Of a stretch of 64,000 bases of DNA, positions 32,305 through 40,516 are shown piece by piece. The stretch lies in NCBI RefSeq assembly GCF_036053395.1, contig NZ_CP107942.1, positions 6,404,501 through 6,468,500 of the forward strand. Direction: 5' to 3'. The notes beneath the pieces were generated by a model. It had not been told where the DNA came from. It saw only the letters and a program-made list of their open reading frames with translations, and did not search any database. Origin of the DNA: Actinoplanes sp. NBC_00393 (GTDB lineage: Bacteria; Actinomycetota; Actinomycetes; Mycobacteriales; Micromonosporaceae). Every line of letters begins with the position of its first letter. The first letter of the stretch is position 1. Made by a program: the position numbers and the translations under genes.

Positions 32305-33042
32305 ATGGCCAACAGCGAACAGATCGAACCAGCCGCGCCTCGTAACCGGCGCAGGTATGCGGTGGCCGCGGGAGCCGCCGGGGTCGCGGCAGTCGCCGTG
32401 ACACTGCTCGCCGTCAACACGGGCGACACCGATCAGGCTGATGTTCCGCAGCCGGTCGCCCTGGCCCCGTCGGTATCCGCTGCAGCATCGCCGGATGTGG
32501 CCGTGAGCTCGACAGCGGCATCGGCGTCGGCTCCCGCCAGTTCACCGTCGCCGGCCGCAGCGTCTGCCGCACCTACCGCCGCGGCTGCTGGGAAGGCATC
32601 GAAGCCGAAACCTTCGAAGAGCCAGTCGGTCGACGAGGAGATCGCGGCCGCCCGGGCCGCGGCCGCGAAGGCAGGCATCACGTTGAAGCGGCCGAACATT
32701 CCGAAGCCGAAGCCGGGCGCGACCGGGCCGGTGAGCGTCACCAACACCGGTACGCTGCGCGACGGCGAAACCCTGCGCGTGGTGTCAGCCAAGTACGACC
32801 TCACCGGCCAGCGCGAAATGCTCTGGGCCGCGGACAAGGGTCACAAGGTCGGCGACGCCAGCTGCACGCAGCGGTTCCGGTTCAGCAACGACACCAAACC
32901 CACGGAGCGGCCGAGCATGCTGCTCTGCTGGCGTACGTCGGAGGCGAAGAGCGTGGTCACCGTAGCGGTGACGAAGGAGGGCCGGCCGTCGGAGGAGAAG
33001 ACGGTCGCCGCCCTGCAAAAGGAATGGATGAAGCTGGGCTGA
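32305..33042 (+). CDS. Membrane-anchored protein with novel two-cysteine domain, paralogue B
   Basis: This is a 245-residue protein of the same build as the genes at 29381 and 33110: a short basic N-terminus (PRNRRRYAV), one membrane segment at about 18-36, a long Ala/Ser/Pro/Lys-rich linker, and the shared C-terminal domain. The domain reads LRVVSAKYDLTGQREMLWA, ASCTQRFRFS, RPSMLLCWRTSEAKSVVTV and ends EWMKLG. The ATG at 32305 has AAGGAA upstream. It is divergent from the subtilisin with a 231-base shared region and is followed by a terminator and paralogue C. The role is unknown; a regulator or inhibitor of the adjacent exported protease would fit the context but is inference. Confidence 0.75.
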   Translation: MANSEQIEPAAPRNRRRYAVAAGAAGVAAVAVTLLAVNTGDTDQADVPQPVALAPSVSAAASPDVAVSSTAASASAPASSPSPAAASAAPTAAAAGKASKPKPSKSQSVDEEIAAARAAAAKAGITLKRPNIPKPKPGATGPVSVTNTGTLRDGETLRVVSAKYDLTGQREMLWAADKGHKVGDASCTQRFRFSNDTKPTERPSMLLCWRTSEAKSVVTVAVTKEGRPSEEKTVAALQKEWMKLG

Positions 33043-33052
33043 AACACACGAC

Positions 33053-33083
33053 GGCCGCGGGACTCTTCCGAGTCACCGCGGCC
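33053..33083 (+). terminator. Hairpin between paralogues B and C
   Basis: GGCCGCGGGACTC pairs with GAGTC-A-CCGCGGCC (13 pairs, one bulged A) and is followed by CTCTTTATT. It lies 11 bases after the stop of paralogue B and 27 bases before the start of C, so C may depend on read-through or its own promoter inside this short gap. Confidence 0.8.
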
Positions 33084-33109
33084 CTCTTTATTAGCCGGAA
33101 AGGTCAAAC

Positions 33110-33754
33110 ATGCGTAACCGCCGGTCAAAAGCAATCATCGGGGTCGCCACGCTGGCTGTGCTCGGAACTGGCGCCGCCGCAGCCATCACCCTTAGAACGG
33201 ACGAGACCGTACGCCAGTCAGCGCCGCTGGTGACTCTCGATGCAGAGTCCGGCGTGTCGTCGGCCTCGATCTCCTCCTCGCCGGTCTCCTCGTCGCTTTC
33301 CTCGTCGCGGGGAGAGGACACCGCTCGGCCTCGTTCGCAGGAGGAACGGATCCGCCGCGTACGGGAAACAGCCGCCAAGCAGACCAGGCCGATCTCGCAC
33401 CCCTTGCTACCGCAGGCCGGCGGATGGCAGGTGCCCGAGTCCGAACTGAACGCCACGGTGGACAAGGACGACCACGGCGAACTGCGCCGCCTCTATTCCT
33501 CGCGGCACGATCTGACCGGGCAGAAGGAGCTTGCCTGGGTCACCGACGATCACGAGAAGATCGGCGAGGTGAGCTGCACCCAGAAGATCCGGCTGAGCCG
33601 AAGCGTGCCGGCCAAGGAACGGTCGACGCTGTTGATTTGCTGGCGGGTGAGCGCCGCCAAGAGCGTGTATACGGTGGCAGTGAAGAAAGACGGCCGGCCA
33701 TCGAAGGAGCGAAGCGTCGTGGCCGTGAACAGGGAGTGGACGAAGCTGACCTGA
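33110..33754 (+). CDS. Membrane-anchored protein with novel two-cysteine domain, paralogue C
   Basis: This is a 214-residue protein with a very short basic N-terminus (MRNRRSKAI) and a membrane segment at residues 8-26. A serine-rich stretch and an acidic/basic linker come next. The C-terminal domain reads LYSSRHDLTGQKELAWV, EVSCTQKIRLS, TLLICWRVSAAKSVYTVAV and ends EWTKLT. It is the most diverged of the three copies but keeps both cysteines and the GRPSKE turn. The ATG at 33110 has GGAAAGG seven bases upstream. It lies after the terminator of paralogue B and converges on the first TIG protein gene. Function unknown. Confidence 0.72.
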   Translation: MRNRRSKAIIGVATLAVLGTGAAAAITLRTDETVRQSAPLVTLDAESGVSSASISSSPVSSSLSSSRGEDTARPRSQEERIRRVRETAAKQTRPISHPLLPQAGGWQVPESELNATVDKDDHGELRRLYSSRHDLTGQKELAWVTDDHEKIGEVSCTQKIRLSRSVPAKERSTLLICWRVSAAKSVYTVAVKKDGRPSKERSVVAVNREWTKLT

Positions 33755-33771
33755 CAGACAACGAACACAAA

Positions 33772-33797
33772 CGGCCCGGAGCGAAGGCTCCGGGCCG
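33772..33797. terminator. 11-bp hairpin between paralogue C and the TIG protein
   Basis: CGGCCCGGAGC and GCTCCGGGCCG flank a GAAG loop. The hairpin lies between two convergent stops (33754 and 33816) and can serve both. Confidence 0.8.
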
Positions 33798-33815
33798 CTG
33801 CTAATCCGAACTGGA

Positions 33816-35066
33816 TCAGTACGGGGCGACGGTGAAGGTCGCGCCGCTGCTGACGATCGTCTGCTTGAGATCGGCGTCCGCCACGGCCGGGTCGCCGTTG
33901 TTCACCACGGTCACGGTATAGGTGCCTTCCAGAACCCCACCGCTGACGGTCTGGCTGTGGTCGGTGGGATCGAGCCGGTCGGCAGAGAGATCCACCGAGC
34001 AGATGAGCTCAGTGTCGTCAATGACCAGGACGTCGCCGCACTCCTGAACACCGCGGTTGGTGGCCTTCGTGTAGGTGCCCTGGACGAGGAACACGTGCGC
34101 GGTGTCGTCTACCGCGGCCCCATCGGCGTCGAAGCGCAACTGCTGGAAGCCGACACCACGAACGTCGATGTCCACCGTCTTATCCGCCGGCGAGGTGTTC
34201 GGCGTGATCGTGACACCGTTGGTGTATTCGAAGTAGATCGACTCATCGGGGGTCGCGGGGTCGCCATCATCCGCCACCACGCCGTTGTTGTCAGGGTCGA
34301 GACTGTTGACGACACCGCCCACGGTCGACACGACCACCGCCAGCTCGTCCTCCGCCGAACGTGGCGGCGTCGTGGCGGTGAAGCTCCGACCGTTCGAGGC
34401 CACCTTGATGTTGGTCAGCGCCGAGCCACCCACGGTCGCAGTCGTCGCGTTGGCGACGGTCGAGAAACCCTCACCCAAGACGGTGATGGTCTGACCGCCG
34501 AGAGCAGGACTGCTGATCGGATTGACGCTGGTAATCACCGGGCGGACCGCAAGACTGTACGTCCCGGTGGCGAGCAACTCACCCTCAGTGGTGTCCGCCT
34601 GGTCGTAGACGCACACATTCCACCTGGAGGTCGTCTGACCGGTCTGGAGCAGCAGATCTTCCGGTACCGCAAACGCGATCTTGGTGGCGGACACGCGCTT
34701 CACACTGGGTGAGTCCTTAATGCCGGCAGTGTTGACTCCGGCGGTCGCCGCGATTGCGGCAGGCGTGCGATATGTCGCGCCGCACGACGCGTTGGCCGGC
34801 GCGGCCGCGCTGTAGAACTGGAACTGCACCACCAGAGGGTCTTCGCTCTCCGGGAAGGGCGTCGGGACCGCCGTGGTCGGAGTCGCCGTGGCGGTAACCG
34901 AATTGCCGCCTCCATTCGGGCCGGAAGTCATGCTCAGCGTCATCGGCACCGAAGCCGCATACGCCGGGGCAGCGGTAACGCCGACGGCCGCCACAGCCGC
35001 CACGGCGCTCACCGCCGAAAAGACACGCGCCATCCGCCGGCGAGCGCTTCTTTGGGACTTGTTCAT
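33816..35066 (-). CDS. Secreted IPT/TIG-type surface protein (short member)
   Basis: This is a 416-residue exported protein. The signal peptide ends near ATAAPAYAA (about residue 38). One N-terminal Ig-like unit has the pattern C...NVCVYDQ, then an IPT/TIG domain (PVITSVNPISSPALGGQTIT, EGFSTVANATTATVGG) and a C-terminal module with ECGDVLVIDDTELICSV. The neighbour at 35310-38447 has the same order of modules and is a longer paralogue. No sortase motif or membrane anchor is seen at the C-terminus (ends ATFTVAPY), so attachment, if any, is non-covalent. The ATG at 35066 has AGGAGG six bases upstream; the 5' leader is shared with the paralogue. Confidence 0.82.
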   Translation of the reverse strand: MNKSQRSARRRMARVFSAVSAVAAVAAVGVTAAPAYAASVPMTLSMTSGPNGGGNSVTATATPTTAVPTPFPESEDPLVVQFQFYSAAAPANASCGATYRTPAAIAATAGVNTAGIKDSPSVKRVSATKIAFAVPEDLLLQTGQTTSRWNVCVYDQADTTEGELLATGTYSLAVRPVITSVNPISSPALGGQTITVLGEGFSTVANATTATVGGSALTNIKVASNGRSFTATTPPRSAEDELAVVVSTVGGVVNSLDPDNNGVVADDGDPATPDESIYFEYTNGVTITPNTSPADKTVDIDVRGVGFQQLRFDADGAAVDDTAHVFLVQGTYTKATNRGVQECGDVLVIDDTELICSVDLSADRLDPTDHSQTVSGGVLEGTYTVTVVNNGDPAVADADLKQTIVSSGATFTVAPY

Positions 35067-35149
35067 GCAGATCCTCCTACGGCCTTTCAATGGACCGTTT
35101 GGGTCGGATAACGGGGCCCGGCAGAGAGTCGTCGGCGGGCCGTCTCGTC
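35067..35149 (-). ncRNA. Putative structured 5' leader of the short TIG gene
   Basis: Read on the minus strand, the leader contains GACGAGACGGCCCGC, a stem GGCCCG/CGGGCC with a 15-base loop, and a second small hairpin (ACGGTCC/GGCCGT) directly before AGGAGG. The leader of the TIG gene at 35310-38447 has the same elements in the same order with changed bases in the second stem. I do not recognise a known riboswitch class. Confidence 0.45.
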
Positions 35150-35242
35150 CAGCAGCCTAACTCCGCCATAGGACGATATTTTGGAGACTGATGAAGATAA
35201 GTGAAATTGGCTCACCCGCCCGTTTTGGCATGAATGCAGCAA

Positions 35243-35270
35243 CGACCCGGAACCGTTCGGTTCCGGGTCG
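35243..35270 (-). terminator. Hairpin after the long TIG gene
   Basis: CGACCCGGAACC and GGTTCCGGGTCG form a perfect 12-bp stem with a GTTC loop, 40 bases beyond the stop at 35310 on the minus strand. Confidence 0.8.
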
Positions 35271-35309
35271 CCGCAATTAAGTTATCGCACCTGATCTAGA
35301 GCCGGGGAT

Positions 35310-38300
35310 CTACTTGGTCACCGTGAAGGTAGATGCGTTGGAAACGACGCTCTGGCTGTAGCCAGCGCCTGTTGCTCCGACGTCACCGTCACTGACGTAG
35401 GTCAGCGAGTAGGCGCCAGCTGGAACGGGGAGAGGCGAGATGATTACTGCTTTGACATTGCTCACTCCACCACCCGAGGATGCTTGGGAAATTGTGGCCT
35501 CGGAGCCATCGGTATTAACAGCCGTGATGACCGTGTCGGCGGCAATGCCTCCGCCGCCGATGATCGTAGCTCCGACGTCGGCACTGGAGAAGGTGCCCAC
35601 GTCGGCCGAAAGTGTGTCGTCGTTGCTGGTGTCGATGGTTGCGTTCGCACGAACAACACCGCTCGGCGCCACGATGGTGAACGCCTGGTTGCTAGCGGTG
35701 GCAGTTGTATTTGCTGAGATTGTGGCGGTGTTACCGCTCACCGCCAGGATGGTCGCTCCTGCGGTGAGACCCGGCCCCACAACCAGACTGCCGATGTCAG
35801 CAGACGTGAAGACAAGCGCATCAGCGACAAGCGTGTTGTCGGTATTCGTGTCGACGGTTGAATTAGTCTCCACCGCTGTCGATGGCGCACCAACCACCGC
35901 AACAACGTCCGAACCGCCAGCACCGCCGATGTTCTTGGAGATCACTGCAATCTTCGCCGTGACTACATCAGTGATAACAGCACCAGCCGGGATCGCATTC
36001 GCCGCGCCCGAAATCTGGGCGATCGGCTTGCCAACATCACTTGCCGAGAAAATGTCGGTCCCAGAGGTAAGAACACGGCTTCCGGTAACGACCGTCAATG
36101 CAGGAGTCAGCGTGAGCGCGGAGCGGGCGATGTTTCCTGTCGCGTTGAGGCGTCGATTCAGTCGCAAATTACAGACGAGTTCCGTGTCGCTGATGACGAG
36201 AACGTCGCCACACTCAGAAACAGGGCCATTAACTTTACGGCCACTACCGGTGTCGGTCGGGTCGTAGACTCCGCGGGTGAGGTAGATGTGTGCACCGCCC
36301 AGGGTGCCGTCGAAGTCCTCCCCGTCTCCGAAACCGACGCCCTTGACCGTAAGGTCGATGCTCGCAAGGGTGTTCGGCGCGGTGTTCGGCGTCGACTCGA
36401 TGGTGTCCTGATAGTCGAACGCATTGGACGCGGTCGCCGTGCCGGCGAAGGTCGTCACGACGAGGGAGACGTCGTCTTCGGCGACATGCATCGGCGTGGT
36501 CGCGGTGAACTTGGTCGTGTCGACCGGCGTGACGTTCAGCAGCGGTTCACCACCGAGCGTCGCGGTGATGGAGTTGGCGGTGGTCGGGAAATTCGTGCCC
36601 GTCACCACGATCTCAGTGCCACCGAGCGACGATCCCGAGCCGGGCGAAACGGCGTCGAGGGTCTGCACCGTCGCGGCGGTGTAGGTCGCCGCTGCAACAA
36701 CGACGCTTGTGCTCGTGTTGGTGCTGTCGTAGACGCACATCGTGTATGGCGTGGGCTCCGAGTTCACCAGCGGTCGCAGATCAGGAACCGTGATGGCCAT
36801 ACGGTTGTTTGCGAGTCGCCGGGCCGAAGGCGACGCTCGGTTCACGTCCGTGATTGGGTTGTAGCGTTCCGGGCATCGCTCACCGGCGGTGAAGGTGACG
36901 CCTGGGGTGGTCACACCAAGAAGGAAGTTGCTGGTGGACGTGGCGGTGATGCCGTTGCCGCCCTCAGCCTTGCCAATGGTGGCGCTCAGTGTGGGAGACG
37001 GCACCGTCGCGGTGTACGCGTTCGCGCTGACACCGATCAGGGCGGAATCCGAAGCAGTTCCGGCGTAAGCACACACCGAGTAAGGGGTGCTGGCGGCGGT
37101 CGCTCGAGCCGCAGCCGGAATGACACCCGTCGCCACGGTGTTCGAGGTACGTGCTTCGCTCGTCGCCTCGGGGCCGCTGGAAGTGCCGTAGGTGGCGGCA
37201 CAGCCATTGGCGCTGAACCGCACCGCTGGGGCGGCAGTGAACACCCCGGTGGCGGTGGGCACGCTGAACGTGATGTTGTTGGTGTTACCGGCCGCACCCG
37301 TGGTGGGGTTGGTCGTGACGTTCGGAGTCACGAGGAACGGCTGCGGAGTGGCCACCGCGAGCGCGCTGTCGGCAGCGCTGCCGACATAGACGCACAGGTT
37401 GACCGCTCGCGACAACGCGGTCGACGAGAGGGCGAACGTGGTCGGCACGTTGAAGGTGGCGGTGTTGTTGTCCACCTTGGTGGGGCTGGTCGCAGCACCC
37501 ACGGTCTGGCCGGACGCAGCCGTCGTGCTGTAATTCGTCGGGCACGAAGACGCCGTAGTGAAAATGGCGGCCGGCGTGCCCCCGGCGAAGGCGTTGGCAA
37601 CCGGAGCCTCGACAGTGACCGTGGTCCCGCTCGGGCCACCTGCCGGGTTGAGCGCCGGCGTCACCGTGAAGGTGTGCGCCGGATCCTCGATCAACTTGTT
37701 GGTGTCGTTGTAGACGCACAGCCGATAGGTAGAGGGCGCGTTGCCACCCTCCACTTTCAGGGTTGTCGGAACAACGAAGGTCGCTGAATTCGCCCCGACC
37801 TTGGAGGGCGACGTGGCTGCGGTGAAGCCAGCCGGCGGGCTGGACGCGTTTGCCGGACAAGCGGTCGCAGTGCCGGGAGCGCGCAACAGCAATGCGGGCG
37901 TCGTTCCAGCGAACGACGTGTTGTTCCCGGTCGACGCAGATGTGGTGACGGTGAGCGTGAGCCCAGCCGGACCCGAGGTGTGGCTGATGGCCGAGAATGT
38001 CGGTTTGACGGTGAAGATGTTGGCCGGATCGTCGTCCACCAGGTAGGTGTCGTTGTAAACGCAAGCTCGGTAGGCCACTGGAGTACCACCGGTTGGCACG
38101 CGCACTTCCGGCGGAATGACGAATGTCGCGGTGCCAGCGCCGGTCTTGGTCGGAGAGGTCGCCGCATAGAACCCAGCCGGAGGGCTGCTCGGCGAGGCTG
38201 GGCAGGTGGCGCTCGCCCCACCAGTGCCCAGGAGCATCGCCGGCGTTGTGCCGGCAAACGACGTGGTGTTACCGGTCGTGTTCGATGCGGTGACGGTCAC

Positions 38301-38447
38301 GGTTAGGCCGGCTGGGCCGTTGTTGGGCGTGATGCTGGTGAGCGCAGCTGCTGCAGCTGCGCCTGGCGCGACGAGCAGGGAGGCCCCCACCACCCCTGTC
38401 GCCAGCCCGGCACGTGCCAGCCGGGCTTTGGTTTTGGACTTACGCAT
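35310..38447 (-). CDS. Secreted repeat-rich IPT/TIG-type surface protein (long member)
   Basis: This is a 1045-residue exported protein with a signal peptide ending near VAPGAAAAAA (about residue 35). About five Ig-like repeats of some 100-110 residues follow, each with a cysteine in a C-P segment and a second in CVYND/CVYVG/CAYAG/CVYDS. Then comes an IPT/TIG domain (LDAVSPGSGSSLGGTEIVVT) and the ECGDVLVISDTELVCNL module shared with the short paralogue. Between that module and the final strand lies an insert of three FSxADVG-type repeats (FSASDVG, FTSADIG, FSSADVG), as seen in fibre-like proteins. The ATG at 38447 has AGGAGGA upstream. Low-GC third positions in parts of the insert hint at a separate origin. 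Likely an adhesin or sheath component; inference. Confidence 0.82.
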   Translation of the reverse strand: MRKSKTKARLARAGLATGVVGASLLVAPGAAAAAALTSITPNNGPAGLTVTVTASNTTGNTTSFAGTTPAMLLGTGGASATCPASPSSPPAGFYAATSPTKTGAGTATFVIPPEVRVPTGGTPVAYRACVYNDTYLVDDDPANIFTVKPTFSAISHTSGPAGLTLTVTTSASTGNNTSFAGTTPALLLRAPGTATACPANASSPPAGFTAATSPSKVGANSATFVVPTTLKVEGGNAPSTYRLCVYNDTNKLIEDPAHTFTVTPALNPAGGPSGTTVTVEAPVANAFAGGTPAAIFTTASSCPTNYSTTAASGQTVGAATSPTKVDNNTATFNVPTTFALSSTALSRAVNLCVYVGSAADSALAVATPQPFLVTPNVTTNPTTGAAGNTNNITFSVPTATGVFTAAPAVRFSANGCAATYGTSSGPEATSEARTSNTVATGVIPAAARATAASTPYSVCAYAGTASDSALIGVSANAYTATVPSPTLSATIGKAEGGNGITATSTSNFLLGVTTPGVTFTAGERCPERYNPITDVNRASPSARRLANNRMAITVPDLRPLVNSEPTPYTMCVYDSTNTSTSVVVAAATYTAATVQTLDAVSPGSGSSLGGTEIVVTGTNFPTTANSITATLGGEPLLNVTPVDTTKFTATTPMHVAEDDVSLVVTTFAGTATASNAFDYQDTIESTPNTAPNTLASIDLTVKGVGFGDGEDFDGTLGGAHIYLTRGVYDPTDTGSGRKVNGPVSECGDVLVISDTELVCNLRLNRRLNATGNIARSALTLTPALTVVTGSRVLTSGTDIFSASDVGKPIAQISGAANAIPAGAVITDVVTAKIAVISKNIGGAGGSDVVAVVGAPSTAVETNSTVDTNTDNTLVADALVFTSADIGSLVVGPGLTAGATILAVSGNTATISANTTATASNQAFTIVAPSGVVRANATIDTSNDDTLSADVGTFSSADVGATIIGGGGIAADTVITAVNTDGSEATISQASSGGGVSNVKAVIISPLPVPAGAYSLTYVSDGDVGATGAGYSQSVVSNASTFTVTK

Positions 38448-38534
38448 GCGAGGTCCTCCTACGGGCCCTTAAGGCCGCGTCGCTGGATTCGGTAGGGCCC
38501 GGGCGCTCGGCGAACCGTCGCGGGCCGTCTCGCC
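38448..38534 (-). ncRNA. Putative structured 5' leader of the long TIG gene
   Basis: It contains GGCGAGACGGCCCGCGACGG, a GGCCCG/CGGGCC stem with an 18-base loop, a GGCC-TTAA-GGGCC hairpin and then CCGTAGGAGGA before the ATG. The order and spacing match the leader at 35067-35149. Confidence 0.45.
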
Positions 38535-38818
38535 GGAAGCGTAACGATTCGTGGTGATTCAACAGGTAAGACTCAGAAAGATCCTCATATGTCAGACATT
38601 CCTCGTAGCAGGCGGCGCCGCGGACTGCCAGATCCGGACATCACCCGGGGTGGCAGCCATAACGCCAGATAGGCGCGGATCCGAGTGAAACGGCTGCGGA
38701 GTGTGACATCCGAACTTCCCCGGCCCGCCGCATTGACAAGGATCCACCCCGTGGCTAGGTTCATCTCAGATTGAGTCCTACTCACAACGAGAAATACCTG
38801 AGCAGTTAGGCGGGCAGG
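38535..38818. other. Divergent promoter region
   Basis: This lies between the TIG leader and the Nudix regulator. The part at 38550-38600 is AT-richer and probably holds the TIG promoter. TGAGT-CCT-ACTCA at 38772-38784 is a short palindrome 35 bases before the Nudix start and a candidate site for autoregulation. Confidence 0.4.
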
Positions 38819-39568
38819 ATGGACGAGGCGAACTTCCTGGCGGGTTACGACCCCGCGAAATATCCCTCTGTCGCGGTCACTGTCGACGTCGTCGCGCTGA
38901 CCATCCGAGACGGGAAGCTCTGCGTGCTGCTCGTCGAGCGCGGCGCGCCGCCCTTCGCCGGGCAGCGCGCCCTCCCCGGCGGCTTCGTGCGCGAGGAGAC
39001 CCTCGACGATGCCGCCCTGCGAGAATTCGCTGAGGAGACCGGCCTGACCCCTGGGCAGGGACAGCTCGACCGCGTCCACCTCGAGCAGCTCAAGACCTAC
39101 GGCAACCCCGACCGTGATCCCAGGATGCGCGTCGTCTCCGTCGCCTACCTGGCGTTCGCGCCGCGACTTCCTGAGCCCACGGCCGGCAGCGATGCGGCGA
39201 GGGCCTACTGGGTGCCGGTGGACGAGGCCAAGGACCTGGCGTTCGACCACGACGACGTGCTGGCCGACGGGCTTGAGCGGGCCCGCTCCAAGCTCGAGTA
39301 CACCCCGCTCGCCACGGCCTTCACCGACCCCGAGTTCACGGTCAGCGAGCTGCGGAACGTCTACGCCGCGGTCTGGGGCGAGGAGCTGCACGCCGGCAAC
39401 TTTCACCGCAAAGTGCTGAGCGTGCCGGGCTTTGTGGAGGGGACCGGGCACACCACGGCGCGTGGTGGGGAGCGGGGTGGGCCGAGGGCGAAGCTCTACC
39501 GGGCCGGGGATGCGCGGCTGCTGCATCCGGCTCTGCTGAGGCCTACCAGGGAGGACCGGGTGAGATGA
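38819..39568 (+). CDS. Nudix-domain transcriptional regulator, NrtR-like
   Basis: This is a 249-residue protein with an N-terminal Nudix domain and a C-terminal winged helix. The Nudix box is complete at residues 54-76 (G-x5-E-x7-REFxEExGL), so hydrolase activity toward an ADP-ribose-like compound may be kept. The C-terminal part (FTDPEFTVSELRNVYAAVWG, FHRKVLSVPGFVEGTG) is the DNA-binding region of the NrtR group. NrtR proteins sense ADP-ribose and control NAD-related genes. The ATG at 38819 follows GGGCAGG closely. It heads a coupled operon: its stop overlaps the start of a 24-residue mini-ORF, followed by J-domain/pseudokinase, VWA and adenylosuccinate-synthetase-like genes. Confidence 0.88.
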   Translation: MDEANFLAGYDPAKYPSVAVTVDVVALTIRDGKLCVLLVERGAPPFAGQRALPGGFVREETLDDAALREFAEETGLTPGQGQLDRVHLEQLKTYGNPDRDPRMRVVSVAYLAFAPRLPEPTAGSDAARAYWVPVDEAKDLAFDHDDVLADGLERARSKLEYTPLATAFTDPEFTVSELRNVYAAVWGEELHAGNFHRKVLSVPGFVEGTGHTTARGGERGGPRAKLYRAGDARLLHPALLRPTREDRVR

Positions 39569-39639
39569 CCGAAACGCAGAGACGGCCGAAGCACTATCGG
39601 GGGCGCCACCGGAGGTCCTGGAGGCGGCGGGGCAGATGA
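39565..39639 (+). CDS. Arginine-rich 24-residue mini-ORF coupled at both ends
   Basis: The ATG overlaps the Nudix stop (ATGA) and the stop overlaps the J-domain gene start (ATGA). GGAGG lies 10 bases upstream at 39550-39554. The peptide has 24 residues, eleven of them arginine (RGRHRRSWRRRGR at the end), and no acidic residue after position 3. It may serve mainly to pass ribosomes from one gene to the next. Its charge would also suit binding to RNA, DNA or poly-ADP-ribose. Whether it accumulates is unknown. Confidence 0.55.
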   Translation: MTETQRRPKHYRGRHRRSWRRRGR

Positions 39640-40505
39640 TCACCTTCGACGAGGCGGTTCCGCGGATCATGGCGGCTCGGCGGTTCAGCGAACTCACAAC
39701 GGACGACAGCGGCCGCGCGAAGACGTACCGGAAATGGGTGAAGGTGGTCCACCCGGACACCGTGAGCGCGGCGCAAAGCGCGACCGCGACGCAGGCCTTC
39801 GCCAAGCTCTCCGCGTTGTACGCGGAGGCGGGAGCGAACCGGAAGCAAAGCGCGAGCCGGCCGGGGAACAGCCGACTGCACCGAGGCGACATCGCGGACT
39901 TCTATGAGAAAGACGGCGACGCCCTCCTGAAAGTGCCCCGCGACCCCGCCGACAACGATCTGATGCGGGCGGAAGCCACCGCCCTGCGCACCCTCCGCGA
40001 AAACGGCCATCCGAAATTCCGGGCCTACGCTCCACGGCTCCTCGACACCTTCACCTTCGAGGACCGGGACCGGAAAAGGCGGACGGTCAACGTGCTCCGG
40101 CGGCAGCACGGCATGCGGCCGATCCAGCAGATAGGCAGCCTGGCGGACGGCATTTGGATCTGGCGCAAACTGCTTGTCGCGCTCGGCTGGGCGCACCGCG
40201 CGGGCGTGATCCACGGGGCGGTTCTGGAGCCGCACGTGCTGATCCACCCCGAGTTCCGGGGGCTGACTCTGGTCGATTGGTGCTATTCCGGGGATCGACC
40301 GCAGGCGATAGTGAAGGCGTGGAAATCCGCCTACCCGCCGGAGGTGCTGCACGACCGGACCGCTACGCCCGCCACCGACATCTACATGGCCAACGGCCTG
40401 ATCACCCGGCTGCTCGGGGACAAGATGCCCGCGCCGCTGCGCAGGTTCGCCTACCGGCGGACCACGGACGCCTGGGCGCTGCTGGCTCAACTGGACGAGA
40501 TCTGA
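39636..40505 (+). CDS. J-domain protein fused to a protein-kinase-like (pseudokinase) domain
   Basis: This is a 289-residue protein. Residues 1-70 resemble a DnaJ J-domain with the HPD motif in KVVHPDTV and a third helix AFAKLSALYAEAG. From about residue 85 a protein-kinase fold follows: the VAIK-type lysine in ALLKVPRD, the C-helix glutamate in RAEATALRTL, IHGAVLEPHVLI in place of the catalytic loop and LVDW in place of DFG. In the catalytic loop the aspartate and the asparagine are both replaced (A and H), so it is probably a pseudokinase. The ATG at 39636 overlaps the mini-ORF stop. The protein probably recruits Hsp70 or a partner to the VWA protein encoded next. Confidence 0.8.
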   Translation: MITFDEAVPRIMAARRFSELTTDDSGRAKTYRKWVKVVHPDTVSAAQSATATQAFAKLSALYAEAGANRKQSASRPGNSRLHRGDIADFYEKDGDALLKVPRDPADNDLMRAEATALRTLRENGHPKFRAYAPRLLDTFTFEDRDRKRRTVNVLRRQHGMRPIQQIGSLADGIWIWRKLLVALGWAHRAGVIHGAVLEPHVLIHPEFRGLTLVDWCYSGDRPQAIVKAWKSAYPPEVLHDRTATPATDIYMANGLITRLLGDKMPAPLRRFAYRRTTDAWALLAQLDEI

Positions 40506-40516
40506 GGAGGACGCAA

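Noticed and set aside
38585..39892. 435-codon minus-strand frame opposite the Nudix gene
   Set aside because: Antisense of a gene with a complete Nudix box.
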